DNA of 64,000 nt from the NCBI RefSeq assembly GCF_020524765.1, contig NZ_JAIVLR010000001.1, forward strand, positions 1,364,001 to 1,428,000, given 5' to 3'. Below, one piece after another: positions 17,063 to 26,341 of the stretch. The DNA is from Qipengyuania gaetbuli (GTDB lineage: Bacteria > Pseudomonadota > Alphaproteobacteria > Sphingomonadales > Sphingomonadaceae). Position 1 is the stretch's first letter, and every line of letters starts with the position of its first letter. The notes beneath the pieces are model-generated. The model had not been told where the DNA came from, did no database searches, and saw nothing but the letters and a program-made list of their open reading frames with translations. The position numbers and the translations under genes are program-made.

Positions 17063-17959
17063 TCAGTTGAGCCGGTAGGAAATGATGCCTGCGTGATACG
17101 ATGGGACTTTCGATCCCGCTTGGTCCAATGCGGGCGAGAAACGCGCGAACTCCATGATCACCATGCATGGCTTGTCGTCGAAATTTTCCGCGGCCGTCAG
17201 ATTGGTCAGTTTGCAGTCGGTCACCTTGCCTTCGGCATCGACCATTACCCGAAAGTGCATGTTGGTCTGTTCGCTATTGGCTATTGCCGACCTCGGATAA
17301 TGCCGCTGTATCCTTTGTGCGACCGAGACGATGTTTTCGAATTTGGGCATGGTTGCAACAGTCCGCTGGACGGCGGGGTCGACTCCCCAATGCCTGATCA
17401 GGTCGTCCATGCACTTGTTCATCCCGCGATAGATTTGCTCGAGGCTGCCCGTCTCCAGCCGGACAATCTTGCCCCCTCTCGAAACATCGATCCACTTGAT
17501 TGCCGCCCCCTCGGCCGGGTCGAGATCAAAATGGCGCGCCAGGAAATCCGGTTCGGCGGCTTGCTCCGATCTTTCCGCCTTCCGCACGCCGGAGCCGCGG
17601 AAAGCCTTGCCATAGCGTTCCATCTTGAGGATCAGGCCGGCGTCGAGCATGAATTCCTCGTTGTCTTCGCCGAAACGGATCAACAGTCTCTTGTTTGATC
17701 CGACGTCCTCCAGCGCCTCTCCCGCGATCAGCCACGAAAAGAAGGATGCCGGGTTATGCTGGTCCAGCAGCAAGAGGGTGGGCTTTTCTTCCGTACCGAA
17801 GATACGTCCCGCACGGCAGCGTGTGTCGCCATATTCCAGCATCCATTCCGTTGCGGGTTCATAGACGAGCGAGGGCTCCTCACCAGCCATAGCCGCGGTG
17901 GAAAGCCCGGCAGCCGAAACCACGGCCAAACCAGCCAGTGCCCGATGTAGTAAACGCAT
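17063..17959 (-). CDS. Periplasmic TonB C-terminal-domain protein, copy A
   Basis: A 298-residue protein with a cleavable Sec signal (ending near AAMAG), an N-terminal domain of about 175 residues I do not recognise (containing DTRCRAGRIFG), and a TonB C-terminal domain from about residue 215 (MHFRVMVDAEGKVTDC). It lacks the membrane anchor and Pro-rich spacer of real TonB, so it is unlikely to energise receptors in the usual way. Its neighbour at 18113-18994 has the same layout and is a paralog. The start at 17959 was chosen for the signal peptide; its AAGGGG ribosome binding site lies inside a terminator-like hairpin. Confidence 0.75.
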   Translation of the reverse strand: MRLLHRALAGLAVVSAAGLSTAAMAGEEPSLVYEPATEWMLEYGDTRCRAGRIFGTEEKPTLLLLDQHNPASFFSWLIAGEALEDVGSNKRLLIRFGEDNEEFMLDAGLILKMERYGKAFRGSGVRKAERSEQAAEPDFLARHFDLDPAEGAAIKWIDVSRGGKIVRLETGSLEQIYRGMNKCMDDLIRHWGVDPAVQRTVATMPKFENIVSVAQRIQRHYPRSAIANSEQTNMHFRVMVDAEGKVTDCKLTNLTAAENFDDKPCMVIMEFARFSPALDQAGSKVPSYHAGIISYRLN

Positions 17960-17961
17960 AG

Positions 17962-18000
17962 AAAAAGACCCCTTGCGCACACTTATGTGCAGAAGGGGTC
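17962..18000 (-). terminator. Terminator-like hairpin overlapping the ribosome binding site of copy A
   Basis: On the minus strand GACCCCTTCT pairs with GCAAGGGGTC, with an inner GCACA/TGTGC stem, and is followed by TTTTT at 17966-17962. The start codon of the TonB_C gene follows within 3 bases, so the 3' arm (AAGGGG) is also its likely ribosome binding site. It could end transcription from the gene upstream or act as an attenuator. Confidence 0.7.
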
Positions 18001-18026
18001 CATAAAACAAGCCGTTATCATTGGAG

Positions 18027-18075
18027 TTATTGGAACAGTTCCGGCACGATCTTGTTCAGATCGCCGAAGAGGCAG
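18027..18075 (-). pseudogene. Remnant of the etfA 3' end
   Basis: Read on the minus strand this encodes GDLNKIVPELFQ followed by a stop; the real etfA ends [14 protein letters not shown]. At DNA level 18031-18070 matches 19101-19140 at 32 of 40 positions without gaps, and similarity stops beyond 18070. It lies between the two TonB_C paralogs, in the position that the genuine etfA end occupies before copy B. The simplest reading is the scar of a tandem duplication. Confidence 0.65.
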
Positions 18076-18112
18076 AACCTAAGGCGGTCTGGTCGCTCTC
18101 CAGCCTTGCTCC

Positions 18113-18994
18113 TTATCCGGTCACGAACAGAACCGTGTTGGCCCAATAGCTGGCGACAGGTTCGCCCGCCGCATTGCGCGCGGGTGTGAAACGGCCCTTG
18201 CGGGTGAATTCCTTGCAGACGGTTTCGGGGAAGGCCGGGTCCGAATAGGAGGACTGGATGGTACAGTCGGTAATCTGGCCGGTTTCGTCGATGTCCAGCC
18301 TGAAGCGCACCGCGCCCGACAAGTCCTTGCGCAAGGCTTCGGACGGATAGTCGTTGGTATTGAACCACTGCGTGATGCGCCCGACCGGTTCAGGCCCCTG
18401 AGCGATCGTGGCGATAATTTCGGGGTCGTAGCCCCAGCTCTTCACCAGGCTCGCAAGGCAATCGTCCATCGCCTTTTTCCCTGCGGCCAGACGACCGGTT
18501 TCGAGCTTCACCTTTTTCGAGCTGCCGAGCTTCATGGTGAAACTGTCGGCCGCAGCTGCCGCGTTTTCTTCAGCTGTACGGTATGCACTCGTATCCGCCT
18601 CCGCGTGTTCGAGCGCCTTCTGCGTGTCAGGCGGCAGGATACTGCCCGACCACTGCCAGACCCTCTCGCCGTTCTCCAGATCACCGAACAGCGGCCGCTC
18701 GACCTCGACTTCGTTTCCTTCGCCAAAGCTGTAATGCAGAGACCTGACGCGCCTGTCGTAAAGAAGCTTGCCCGACGCGATGATCTCGATGTTTGGCCCT
18801 GGAGCATATTTGGCCATTACGAGGAGGACCTGGTTCTCGCCTTCGCCGAACTTGCGTCCCAGGCGGCAGGCCTCCTTGCTGTAGTCCAGGTTCCAATTGC
18901 TCGCAGGCTTCAGGACGACCGGTTCCGCAGCGGAAACGGGAGTGGCTGCAAGTTGCAGTGCGGCAAGGACAAATAATGGCGTAACGAATTTCAT
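18113..18994 (-). CDS. Periplasmic TonB C-terminal-domain protein, copy B
   Basis: A 293-residue protein with a Sec signal peptide (cleavage near PVSAAEP), an unrecognised N-terminal domain with [13 protein letters not shown] (compare the CRAGRIFG of copy A), and a TonB C-terminal domain from about residue 205 ([16 protein letters not shown], then [14 protein letters not shown]). No membrane anchor or Pro-rich spacer. The start at 18994 has AGGAGGGG upstream. It follows etfA on the same strand but behind a strong terminator, so it likely has its own promoter in or near that hairpin. Tandem paralog of the gene at 17063-17959. Confidence 0.75.
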   Translation of the reverse strand: MKFVTPLFVLAALQLAATPVSAAEPVVLKPASNWNLDYSKEACRLGRKFGEGENQVLLVMAKYAPGPNIEIIASGKLLYDRRVRSLHYSFGEGNEVEVERPLFGDLENGERVWQWSGSILPPDTQKALEHAEADTSAYRTAEENAAAAADSFTMKLGSSKKVKLETGRLAAGKKAMDDCLASLVKSWGYDPEIIATIAQGPEPVGRITQWFNTNDYPSEALRKDLSGAVRFRLDIDETGQITDCTIQSSYSDPAFPETVCKEFTRKGRFTPARNAAGEPVASYWANTVLFVTG

Positions 18995-19034
18995 GGATGC
19001 GACCCCTCCTGCAAACGCTGGTGGACGCATCATA

Positions 19035-19076
19035 AGAAAAGGGCGGCAATTCGCAATGGAATTGCCGCCCTTTTTT
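19035..19076 (-). terminator. Terminator of the etfBA operon
   Basis: An 11-bp stem GGGCGGCAATT / AATTGCCGCCC (19041-19051 with 19060-19070) has A/T tracts on both sides: TTTTC on the minus strand after the etfA end and TTTTTT on the plus strand. It serves etfA, which stops at 19091, and may be bidirectional. Confidence 0.88.
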
Positions 19077-19090
19077 CGATCGCGTTCTTG

Positions 19091-20020
19091 TCAGAGCTTC
19101 TGGGTCAGCTCGGGCACGATCTTGAACAGGTCGCCGACGAGACCGATGTCCGCGACCTGGAAGATCGGGGCGTCCTCGTCCTTGTTGATTGCGATGATGG
19201 TCTTGGAATCCTTCATCCCGGCGAGGTGCTGGATCGCACCCGAAATGCCGATGGCGATGTAGACTTCCGGTGCCACGATCTTGCCGGTCTGGCCGACCTG
19301 GTAATCGTTGGGGACATAGCCCGCATCGACCGCGGCGCGCGAGGCGCCGATGCCTGCGCCGAGCTTGTCGGCCAGCGGGGTGATGACTTCCTCGAAGGTC
19401 GCCGCGTCCTTGAGCGCGCGGCCACCTGAAACGATGACCTTGGCGCTGGTAAGTTCGGGACGATCGCTTTCGGCGATTTCGGCCGACACGAAGCTCGACA
19501 GGCCGGCATCGCCGGGGCCTGCAACGTCTTCGATCGCGGCCGAGCCGCCTTCGGCAGCAGCCTTTTCGAAGGCGGTGCCGCGCACGGTAACGACCAGCTT
19601 GGGATCCGAGGATTCGACCGTTGCGATGGCGTTGCCGGCGTAGATCGGGCGGGTGAAGGTCTTAGGACCTTCGACTGAGAGGATGTCCGACACCTGCATC
19701 ACGTCGAGCAGGGCGGCGACGCGCGGGGCGACGTTCTTTCCGGTGGTGGTGGCCGGAGCGACGAAGGCGTCGTGATGGCCCATGAGGTCGGCCACGAGCG
19801 GCGCGACGTTTTCTGCCAGCGCGTGTTCGTAGGCGGCGTTGTCCGCAAGGTGGACCTTGCCGACGCCGGCGACCTTGGCAGCCTGTTCGGCCACTGCGCG
19901 GCAGCCCGAGCCTGCAACCAGCAGGTGCACTTCACCCAGCTTGCCGGCAGCGGTGACAGCGGCCAGCGTTGCGTCCTTCATCTCGGCATTGTCGTGTTCG
20001 ACCCAGACGAGAGTTTTCAT
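19091..20020 (-). CDS. etfA: Electron transfer flavoprotein subunit alpha
   Basis: A 309-residue FAD-binding subunit of ETF, which carries electrons from acyl-CoA and other dehydrogenases to ETF-ubiquinone oxidoreductase. The N-terminal domain (1-190) resembles the beta subunit; the C-terminal FAD domain has [24 protein letters not shown] and [20 protein letters not shown], the classical ETF-alpha signature. It lies 26 bp behind etfB. An acyl-CoA dehydrogenase that could use it is encoded at 34.5 kb. A degraded copy of its last codons sits at 18027-18075. Confidence 0.95.
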   Translation of the reverse strand: MKTLVWVEHDNAEMKDATLAAVTAAGKLGEVHLLVAGSGCRAVAEQAAKVAGVGKVHLADNAAYEHALAENVAPLVADLMGHHDAFVAPATTTGKNVAPRVAALLDVMQVSDILSVEGPKTFTRPIYAGNAIATVESSDPKLVVTVRGTAFEKAAAEGGSAAIEDVAGPGDAGLSSFVSAEIAESDRPELTSAKVIVSGGRALKDAATFEEVITPLADKLGAGIGASRAAVDAGYVPNDYQVGQTGKIVAPEVYIAIGISGAIQHLAGMKDSKTIIAINKDEDAPIFQVADIGLVGDLFKIVPELTQKL

Positions 20021-20046
20021 AAGTCTATTCCTTTCCTGTCCGGGGT

Positions 20047-20793
20047 TCAGGCGATGCCGAGGGCTTTGATCTTGGCGACCAGCGCATCGACGTCCTCGAC
20101 CTTTTCGCCTGCCTGGCGAACCGGCGGTTCGGAGACGTTGGTGGTCTTGAGACGCGGCGCGGTGTCGACGCCGTAATCACCCGGGGTCTTGGTATCGAGC
20201 GGCTTCTTCTTGGCCTTCATGATGTTCGGCAGCGAAGCATAGCGCGGCTCGTTCAGGCGCAGGTCGGTGGTGACGATCGCGGGAAGCGTAAGCTTCACGG
20301 TCTCGAGGCCGCCATCGACTTCGCGCTTCACGGTGACGCTATCGCCTTCGACTGCGACGGTGTTGGCGAAGGTGCCCTGCGGACGGCCCATCAGGGCGGC
20401 GAGCATCTGGCCGGTCTGGTTCGAATCGTCGTCGATCGCCTGCTTGCCGAGCATCACGATGCCGGGCTGTTCTTCCTCGGCGATGGCCTTGAGGATCTTG
20501 GCGACGGCAAGCGGTTCGACTTCGTCGTCGGTTTCGACGAGGATCGCGCGGTCCGCACCCATGGCGAGAGCGGTGCGCAGCGTTTCCTGTGCCTTGGCCG
20601 GGCCGACGGACACGGCGATGATTTCTTCCGCCTTGCCTGCTTCCTTGATGCGGATGGCCTCTTCGACGGCGATTTCGTCGAAGGGGTTCATGCTCATCTT
20701 GACGTTGGCGAGGTCGACGCCCGACCCGTCCGCCTTCACGCGCGGCTTCACATTGTAGTCGATCACCCGCTTGACGGGCACGAGGATTTTCAT
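20047..20793 (-). CDS. etfB: Electron transfer flavoprotein subunit beta
   Basis: A 248-residue AMP-binding subunit of the ETF heterodimer. The N-terminus [16 protein letters not shown], the segment [16 protein letters not shown], and the ETF-beta signature around [20 protein letters not shown] are clear. First gene of the etfBA operon. A LiuR/PsrA-like palindrome lies about 46-61 bp upstream of the start codon, suggesting control by fatty-acid or branched-chain acyl-CoA catabolism. Confidence 0.95.
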   Translation of the reverse strand: MKILVPVKRVIDYNVKPRVKADGSGVDLANVKMSMNPFDEIAVEEAIRIKEAGKAEEIIAVSVGPAKAQETLRTALAMGADRAILVETDDEVEPLAVAKILKAIAEEEQPGIVMLGKQAIDDDSNQTGQMLAALMGRPQGTFANTVAVEGDSVTVKREVDGGLETVKLTLPAIVTTDLRLNEPRYASLPNIMKAKKKPLDTKTPGDYGVDTAPRLKTTNVSEPPVRQAGEKVEDVDALVAKIKALGIA

Positions 20794-20838
20794 GGGTATT
20801 CCTTCCTCTGGATGTGTCTGGCGCCCACCTACCTTGCG

Positions 20839-20854
20839 TTTACGTAAACGTCAA
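20839..20854. promoter_or_regulatory. Putative LiuR/PsrA-like operator upstream of etfB
   Basis: TTTACGTAAACGTCAA at 20839-20854 contains most of the perfect 14-bp palindrome CGTTTACGTAAACG (20837-20850). This wording resembles operators described for LiuR (MerR family) and for TetR-type fatty-acid regulators in proteobacteria, whose regulons often include etf genes. The regulator is not encoded in the window; assignment is inference. Confidence 0.5.
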
Positions 20855-20924
20855 GCTGCGACGGGGTCAGTCCTTGCTTAGACAAGACGGGCGGAGAGCG
20901 AGTGTTCCCCGCGCCCTAAACTTG

Positions 20925-20956
20925 AAGGGCGGACCCTGTCGCCAGAGCCCGCCCTT
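20925..20956 (-). terminator. Possible terminator after sucC
   Basis: AAGGGCGG (20925-20932) and CCGCCCTT (20949-20956) form an 8-bp stem about 30 bp after the sucC stop. The T-tract on the minus strand is weak (TTCAAGTTT). Confidence 0.45.
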
Positions 20957-20986
20957 GGTAATGTTCCAGTGCCTTCAGGCAGACCC

Positions 20987-22186
<1,200 letters not shown>

Positions 22187-22307
22187 GTCGGGCTTTCGTC
22201 CTTCGCGTAATGGCGCGGCTGGAGGGATAGAGAGTCGCGTGGGCGCATAAGCATGTCTGGCGGCGCTTGAAAAGTGCGACTTTCGGGTGCAGGGGCGCAC
22301 GCCATCC

Positions 22308-23090
22308 ATGATCGACGACAAGCGACTCGAATCGATCGTCTCCGAAGCGGGGCGGATCGCACTCGACCTCTGGCCGGGGGCGGGTGCCGACGTGCGCATC
22401 TGGGAGAAGACTCCCGGCAGCCCCGTGTGCGAGGCGGACCTCGCCGTCGACACCTTCCTGAAGCGCGAACTGGGCGCTTTGCTGCCCTCGGCAGGCTGGC
22501 TGTCCGAAGAGACGGCGGATGATCCTGCCCGGCTCGAACGCGATCTCATCTGGCTGGTCGACCCGATCGACGGGACCCGCGACTTCATCCGCGGCAGGCC
22601 CGGCTGGGCCGTGTCGGTCGCACTGATATCGAACGGCAGGCCGCTGATCGGCTCGCTCTGCGCGCCCGCCCGGGGCGAGGTGTGGCAGGCCGTCGCAGGC
22701 AAGGGCGCGACGCGCAATGGCGCGAAGCTGGAAGCATCGAACCGGCTCGAGTTTGCAGGCGCGCGCGTGCCTGCTGCCGACCTGATGAAGCAGGACCGGA
22801 TACTGACCAAGGTGGACCAGCCCAATTCCATCGCCCTGCGCATCGCCATGGTCGCCGCCGACGAGGCGGATCTCGTGGCGACCCTGCGCTGGGGCTTCGA
22901 ATGGGACATCGCCGCTGCTGCGCTCGTCGCGCGAGAGGCAGGTGCAGCCGTGTCTGATGCGTTCGGCCGCAAGCTCGATTACAATAAGCGCGACCCGCGC
23001 GCCTTCGGTCTCATCGCCAGCGCTCCGGGCATTCACGGCGCCACGGTCGAGCACCTGTCGGACCGCGCCGCGACTTTCTCTCGCGCATAG
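22308..23090 (+). CDS. Inositol monophosphatase family protein (CysQ-like nucleotidase possible)
   Basis: A 260-residue Mg2+-dependent phosphatase of the IMPase/FBPase superfamily. The metal site is seen in [22 protein letters not shown] and the late [11 protein letters not shown]. Substrates in the family include inositol phosphates, histidinol phosphate and 3'-phosphoadenosine 5'-phosphate; the sequence alone does not decide. The ATG at 22308 follows an AGGGG run; a GTG at 22287 is an alternative. It is divergent from sucC. Confidence 0.85.
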   Translation: MIDDKRLESIVSEAGRIALDLWPGAGADVRIWEKTPGSPVCEADLAVDTFLKRELGALLPSAGWLSEETADDPARLERDLIWLVDPIDGTRDFIRGRPGWAVSVALISNGRPLIGSLCAPARGEVWQAVAGKGATRNGAKLEASNRLEFAGARVPAADLMKQDRILTKVDQPNSIALRIAMVAADEADLVATLRWGFEWDIAAAALVAREAGAAVSDAFGRKLDYNKRDPRAFGLIASAPGIHGATVEHLSDRAATFSRA

Positions 23091-23101
23091 AACGCGCATA
23101 G

Positions 23102-23130
23102 AAAAAGGGACCGGGTTCGACCCGGCCCCT
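23102..23130 (-). terminator. Intrinsic terminator after the OmpA-family gene
   Basis: On the minus strand GGGGCCGGG and CCCGGTCCC form a 9-bp stem (one G-T pair) around TCGAA, followed by TTTTTC. It is about 35 bp after the stop of the OmpA-family lipoprotein. Confidence 0.8.
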
Positions 23131-23163
23131 TCCTCTGCGACACTATCCGAAGGGCTCGGCTCT

Positions 23164-23856
23164 TCAGTTGCCCTGCTGGGCGGCTTCGACGTCTTGCTGG
23201 TCGAAGGGGATGATCTTGATTTCGACGCGGCGGTTCAGCGGCTCGTTGACATTGTCGCCGGTCTGCACCGCGAGGCGCGTTTCGCCGAAACCCATCCAGC
23301 GGATGCGCGACGAGCTGACACCGCGCGAGGTCAGGTAGTTGGCAACGGCCTGCGCACGCTGTTCCGAAAGGCGCTGGTTGAAGTCCGAAGCGCCGACCGT
23401 GTCGGTATAGCCGTAAACGTCGATCAGGCTGTTGGGATACTGGACCAGGTTCGCTGCGACATTGTCGAGCGTACGGCGGAAGGTCTCGTTGATGTTGGAG
23501 CTGCCGGTGGCGAAAGTGACGCCGTTCGGCAGGTTGACGAGAATCGCCTCGCCGCCATCGGTTTCGGTCACGTCCACGCCCGAACCGGCGGTCTGTTCCT
23601 TCAGTTCCTTGATCTGCTGGTCCATACGGTAGCCGACGTAACCGCCAGCTGCGCCGCCTGCGACCGCGCCGACGATACGGCCGGTCTTGCCGCCGATAAC
23701 GCCGCCCAGGAGGCCGCCGGCAACCGCGCCGCCGAGACCGCCGAGGACGGTGCGCGAAACCTTCTGCTCACCCGTGTTCGGGTCGGTAACGCAGGCCGAG
23801 GTGCCCATCAGGGCCATTGCCGAGAAACCTGCGAGGAAAATGCGTGATTTTTTCAT
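23164..23856 (-). CDS. OmpA family outer-membrane lipoprotein with glycine-zipper domain
   Basis: A 230-residue lipoprotein: signal peptide with lipobox GTSAC (Cys about 22), then a glycine-zipper region (residues about 38-75, repeated GG.GG and GGVIGG) and an OmpA-like peptidoglycan-binding domain (about 110-222) with NRRVEIKI near the end. It probably tethers the outer membrane to the cell wall. It has its own terminator downstream and a 167-bp divergent region upstream shared with the CorC/HlyC-type gene. Confidence 0.88.
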   Translation of the reverse strand: MKKSRIFLAGFSAMALMGTSACVTDPNTGEQKVSRTVLGGLGGAVAGGLLGGVIGGKTGRIVGAVAGGAAGGYVGYRMDQQIKELKEQTAGSGVDVTETDGGEAILVNLPNGVTFATGSSNINETFRRTLDNVAANLVQYPNSLIDVYGYTDTVGASDFNQRLSEQRAQAVANYLTSRGVSSSRIRWMGFGETRLAVQTGDNVNEPLNRRVEIKIIPFDQQDVEAAQQGN

Positions 23857-23985
23857 ATGTCGTTCCCCTTGTCAGAGTGCGGCACCGGCCTCTTGTTCTT
23901 TCCTGCCGGAACCGCGCATGGCGGGACGCGCCCACCAGCGCCTCTGAAAGCTTCTAACAAGCGAAGCGCCCACGTGTTCCGCGAA

Positions 23986-24017
23986 GCGCTGGCATGAGCA
24001 CATATTTGTGCTAGCGC
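23986..24017. promoter_or_regulatory. Inverted repeat directly upstream of the CorC/HlyC-type gene
   Basis: AGCACATATTTGTGCT (23997-24012) is a 16-bp inverted repeat, flanked by GCGCT (23986-23990) and AGCGC (24013-24017) that extend it after a bulge. It ends 6 bp before the GTG start, which has no recognisable ribosome binding site, so it could be an operator or a leader hairpin. Confidence 0.35.
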
Positions 24018-24023
24018 AGCAGC

Positions 24024-25349
24024 GTGACACCTTTCCCCTGGACCGACCTACTCATTATCGCCGGGCTGATTTTGCTCAACGGCGTCTTTGCCATGAGCGA
24101 GCTCGCCATCGTTTCGGCACGCACCGCGCGGCTGCGTTCGGCCGCCCAGCAGGGCAGCGCCGGCGCGAAGGCCGCGCTGGCGCTCGCTGCCGACCCGGGC
24201 AAGTTCCTCTCGACCGTGCAGATCGGCATCACGCTGGTCGGCATCATCGCCGGTGCCTATTCGGGTGCGAGCCTGGGTGGGCCGGTCGGAGAACGGTTGG
24301 CTGCACTCGGCGTGCCGACCGATTGGGCCAGCGAAGCGGGCTTCGCGCTGGTCATCGCGCTGACCACCTATTTCAGCCTCGTCATCGGGGAACTCGTTCC
24401 CAAGCAGGTTGCCCTGCGCGCCGCCGTACCCATCGCGACCGCGATGTCGCTGCCCATGGCCTTGCTGGCGCGCGTGGCAGCGCCGCTGGTCTGGCTGCTC
24501 GACACCTCGTCGAGCGTGATCATCCGCGCGCTGGGCGTGCGCCCCGCAGGCCAGAGCTCGGTCACGGCGGAAGAGCTTCACATGCTGTTCGCCGAAGCCA
24601 CCAAGACCGGCATCATCGAGCACGAACAGCATCAGATGCTGGCTGGCGTGGTTCGTCTCGCCCAGCGCCCCGTGCGCGAGGTGATGACGCCGCGGACCGA
24701 TGTCGACTGGCTGGATATCTCGGCCGACGAGGAAGCGATTTCGGCTCTGCTGGCGGAAAGCCCGCATTCGGTCTGGCCGGTTGCCGACGGATCGCCGGAC
24801 AAGGTCGTGGGCCTCGTGCGCGTGCGCGAAATCCTTGCCGCGCAGGTCGCGGGCAAGCCGGTGGTGCTTGCCGACTTGCTGCACCGGGCGGAGGTCGTGC
24901 CCGACCAGCTCGATGCGGTCGATGCGCTGCGCGTCCTGCAGCAGGCCGATGTCGCCATGGCCATGGTGCATGACGAATACGGCCATCTCGACGGGATCGT
25001 CACGCCGGTGGACCTGCTGACCGCGCTGGTCGGCGATTTCGCCAGCGACCAAGACCCCGGCGATGCGCCGGGCATCGTCGAGCGTGCGGACGGCTCGCTG
25101 CTGGTGGCAGGGTCGCTCAGCGCCGATGCGCTCGCCGACCGGCTCGGGCTCGACTACGGCGACGACCGCGAATTCGCGACCGTGGCGGGCTTCGTCCTCG
25201 CCGTGCTCAAGAAGCTGCCGGTGGAAGGGGAATGGTTCGAGGAACAGGGCTGGCGGTTCGAAGTGGTCGACCTCGACGAACGGCGGATCGACAAATTGCT
25301 CGTCACCTCGCTGGGACCGGCGAAACCGGTCGACCAGGACGACGGCTAG
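24024..25349 (+). CDS. Hemolysin/CorC-type transporter protein (CNNM-CBS-CorC_HlyC)
   Basis: A 441-residue inner-membrane protein. An N-terminal CNNM (DUF21) domain with about four membrane segments (LIIAGLILLNGVFAMSELAIV at the start) is followed by a CBS pair beginning at REVMTPRTDVDW (about 215-335) and a C-terminal CorC_HlyC domain (about 350-435). The family is linked to Mg2+/Co2+ efflux and resistance rather than true haemolysis. It starts with GTG at 24024, without a clear ribosome binding site but behind an inverted repeat. Confidence 0.88.
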   Translation: MTPFPWTDLLIIAGLILLNGVFAMSELAIVSARTARLRSAAQQGSAGAKAALALAADPGKFLSTVQIGITLVGIIAGAYSGASLGGPVGERLAALGVPTDWASEAGFALVIALTTYFSLVIGELVPKQVALRAAVPIATAMSLPMALLARVAAPLVWLLDTSSSVIIRALGVRPAGQSSVTAEELHMLFAEATKTGIIEHEQHQMLAGVVRLAQRPVREVMTPRTDVDWLDISADEEAISALLAESPHSVWPVADGSPDKVVGLVRVREILAAQVAGKPVVLADLLHRAEVVPDQLDAVDALRVLQQADVAMAMVHDEYGHLDGIVTPVDLLTALVGDFASDQDPGDAPGIVERADGSLLVAGSLSADALADRLGLDYGDDREFATVAGFVLAVLKKLPVEGEWFEEQGWRFEVVDLDERRIDKLLVTSLGPAKPVDQDDG

Positions 25350-25391
25350 GTCTGCCGCACCCGCCGCCAAGCGGGTGCGCACATCACTGCA

Positions 25392-25802
25392 TCAGCCGGG
25401 AATGACGGCCTGTGCCGAAGCGCCGTCGCCTTCGGGGGCGGCGACGATGTCGCGGACCACGGTGCCCTTGGCGACCGTGTTGGTGCCTGCGCTACCGACC
25501 GCGCTGCGGATGCCCGGTTCGGGCGTGCCGGCACGATCGAGGACCGAGGTTTCCACGCTGCTGCGCGGTGCCGGGCCGCCGAACAGTGCATCGAGTGCCT
25601 GCTCTGCGGCAGTGCCTTCGGCCGGGCGCGGTGCGCCGGGTGCCGGGGGCACGAGGTTGAAGTCCGGCGGCACGACCAGCGGGGCTGCACGCTGCACGGC
25701 GAATTCGTCGGGACGGTCGCGGTTTAGGAAACCGCCGCTGCCACAGGCGGCGAGCGTGCTCGCGGCTGCGCTCACGAGGGCGATGCGGGTGATAGTCTTC
25801 AT
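25392..25802 (-). CDS. DUF3035 (BamF-like) lipoprotein
   Basis: A 136-residue lipoprotein with signal peptide MKTITRIALVSAAASTLAAC (lipidated Cys20), a short proline-rich stretch starting VVPPDFNLVPPAP, and a low-complexity C-terminus. The RDRPDEFAV and PLVVPPDFNLVPP wording is that of DUF3035, an alphaproteobacterial lipoprotein associated with the outer-membrane assembly (BAM) machinery. It overlaps the lspA stop by ATGA; the enzyme encoded by lspA cleaves lipoprotein signals, including presumably this one. Confidence 0.83.
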   Translation of the reverse strand: MKTITRIALVSAAASTLAACGSGGFLNRDRPDEFAVQRAAPLVVPPDFNLVPPAPGAPRPAEGTAAEQALDALFGGPAPRSSVETSVLDRAGTPEPGIRSAVGSAGTNTVAKGTVVRDIVAAPEGDGASAQAVIPG

Positions 25803-26341
25803 GTATTGCTCTCCGCGGCGTCTGCCGGCTTGCCGTCCATCATGTCGTCGACGTCCTTGTCGCGCATGAAGAACGCGCGGGCAAGGATGATAACGACACC
25901 GATGGTGATAGCGGCATCGGCGATATTGAAAATGAGGAAGGGGCGGAATTCCCCGATATGGAAATCGGCGAAGTCGAGGACGTAGCCGAGTTCGTAGCGA
26001 TCCTTGATGTTGCCGAGCGCGCCGCCGAGGATCAGCGACAGGCCGAGAATGTCCCCGAACAGCTTCTCGCGGAACATCCAGACGGTGACCAGCAGCGCGA
26101 TCAGCCCGGTCACGCCGACCAGCGCCCAGCGCGTTTCGGGGCTGGTCGCCTCGAACATGCCCAGCGAGACGCCGTAATTGTGGACGCGGTAGAAATCGAA
26201 GAAGGGCAGGAGGTCGAGCTTGTCGCCTGGCACCTCGAGGCCCAGCGGGCCGTCGACCCACCATTTGGTGATCTGATCCGCGGCATAGATCGCAAAGGCG
26301 ATGGCGACGCCGATCAGGCGATTGCGCAGGACGGGGGTCAT
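25799..26341 (-). CDS. lspA: Lipoprotein signal peptidase (signal peptidase II)
   Basis: A 180-residue inner-membrane aspartyl protease with four hydrophobic segments that removes the signal peptide of prolipoproteins. The catalytic aspartates correspond to Asp123 (YVLDFADF) and Asp142 (FNIADAAI). The conserved HNYGVSLGMF loop and NIKDRYE are also present. It overlaps ileS upstream and the DUF3035 gene downstream by ATGA, and the ileS-lspA order is common in bacteria. Confidence 0.95.
   Translation of the reverse strand: MTPVLRNRLIGVAIAFAIYAADQITKWWVDGPLGLEVPGDKLDLLPFFDFYRVHNYGVSLGMFEATSPETRWALVGVTGLIALLVTVWMFREKLFGDILGLSLILGGALGNIKDRYELGYVLDFADFHIGEFRPFLIFNIADAAITIGVVIILARAFFMRDKDVDDMMDGKPADAAESNT

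Noticed and set aside
22187..22972. Possible N-terminal extension of sucC to about 660 residues
   Set aside because: The known SucC N-terminus starts at 22186, and the upstream part overlaps the inositol-phosphatase gene on the other strand.
23680..23745. Imperfect repeat of GGC/GCC units
   Set aside because: It encodes the glycine zipper of the OmpA-family lipoprotein.
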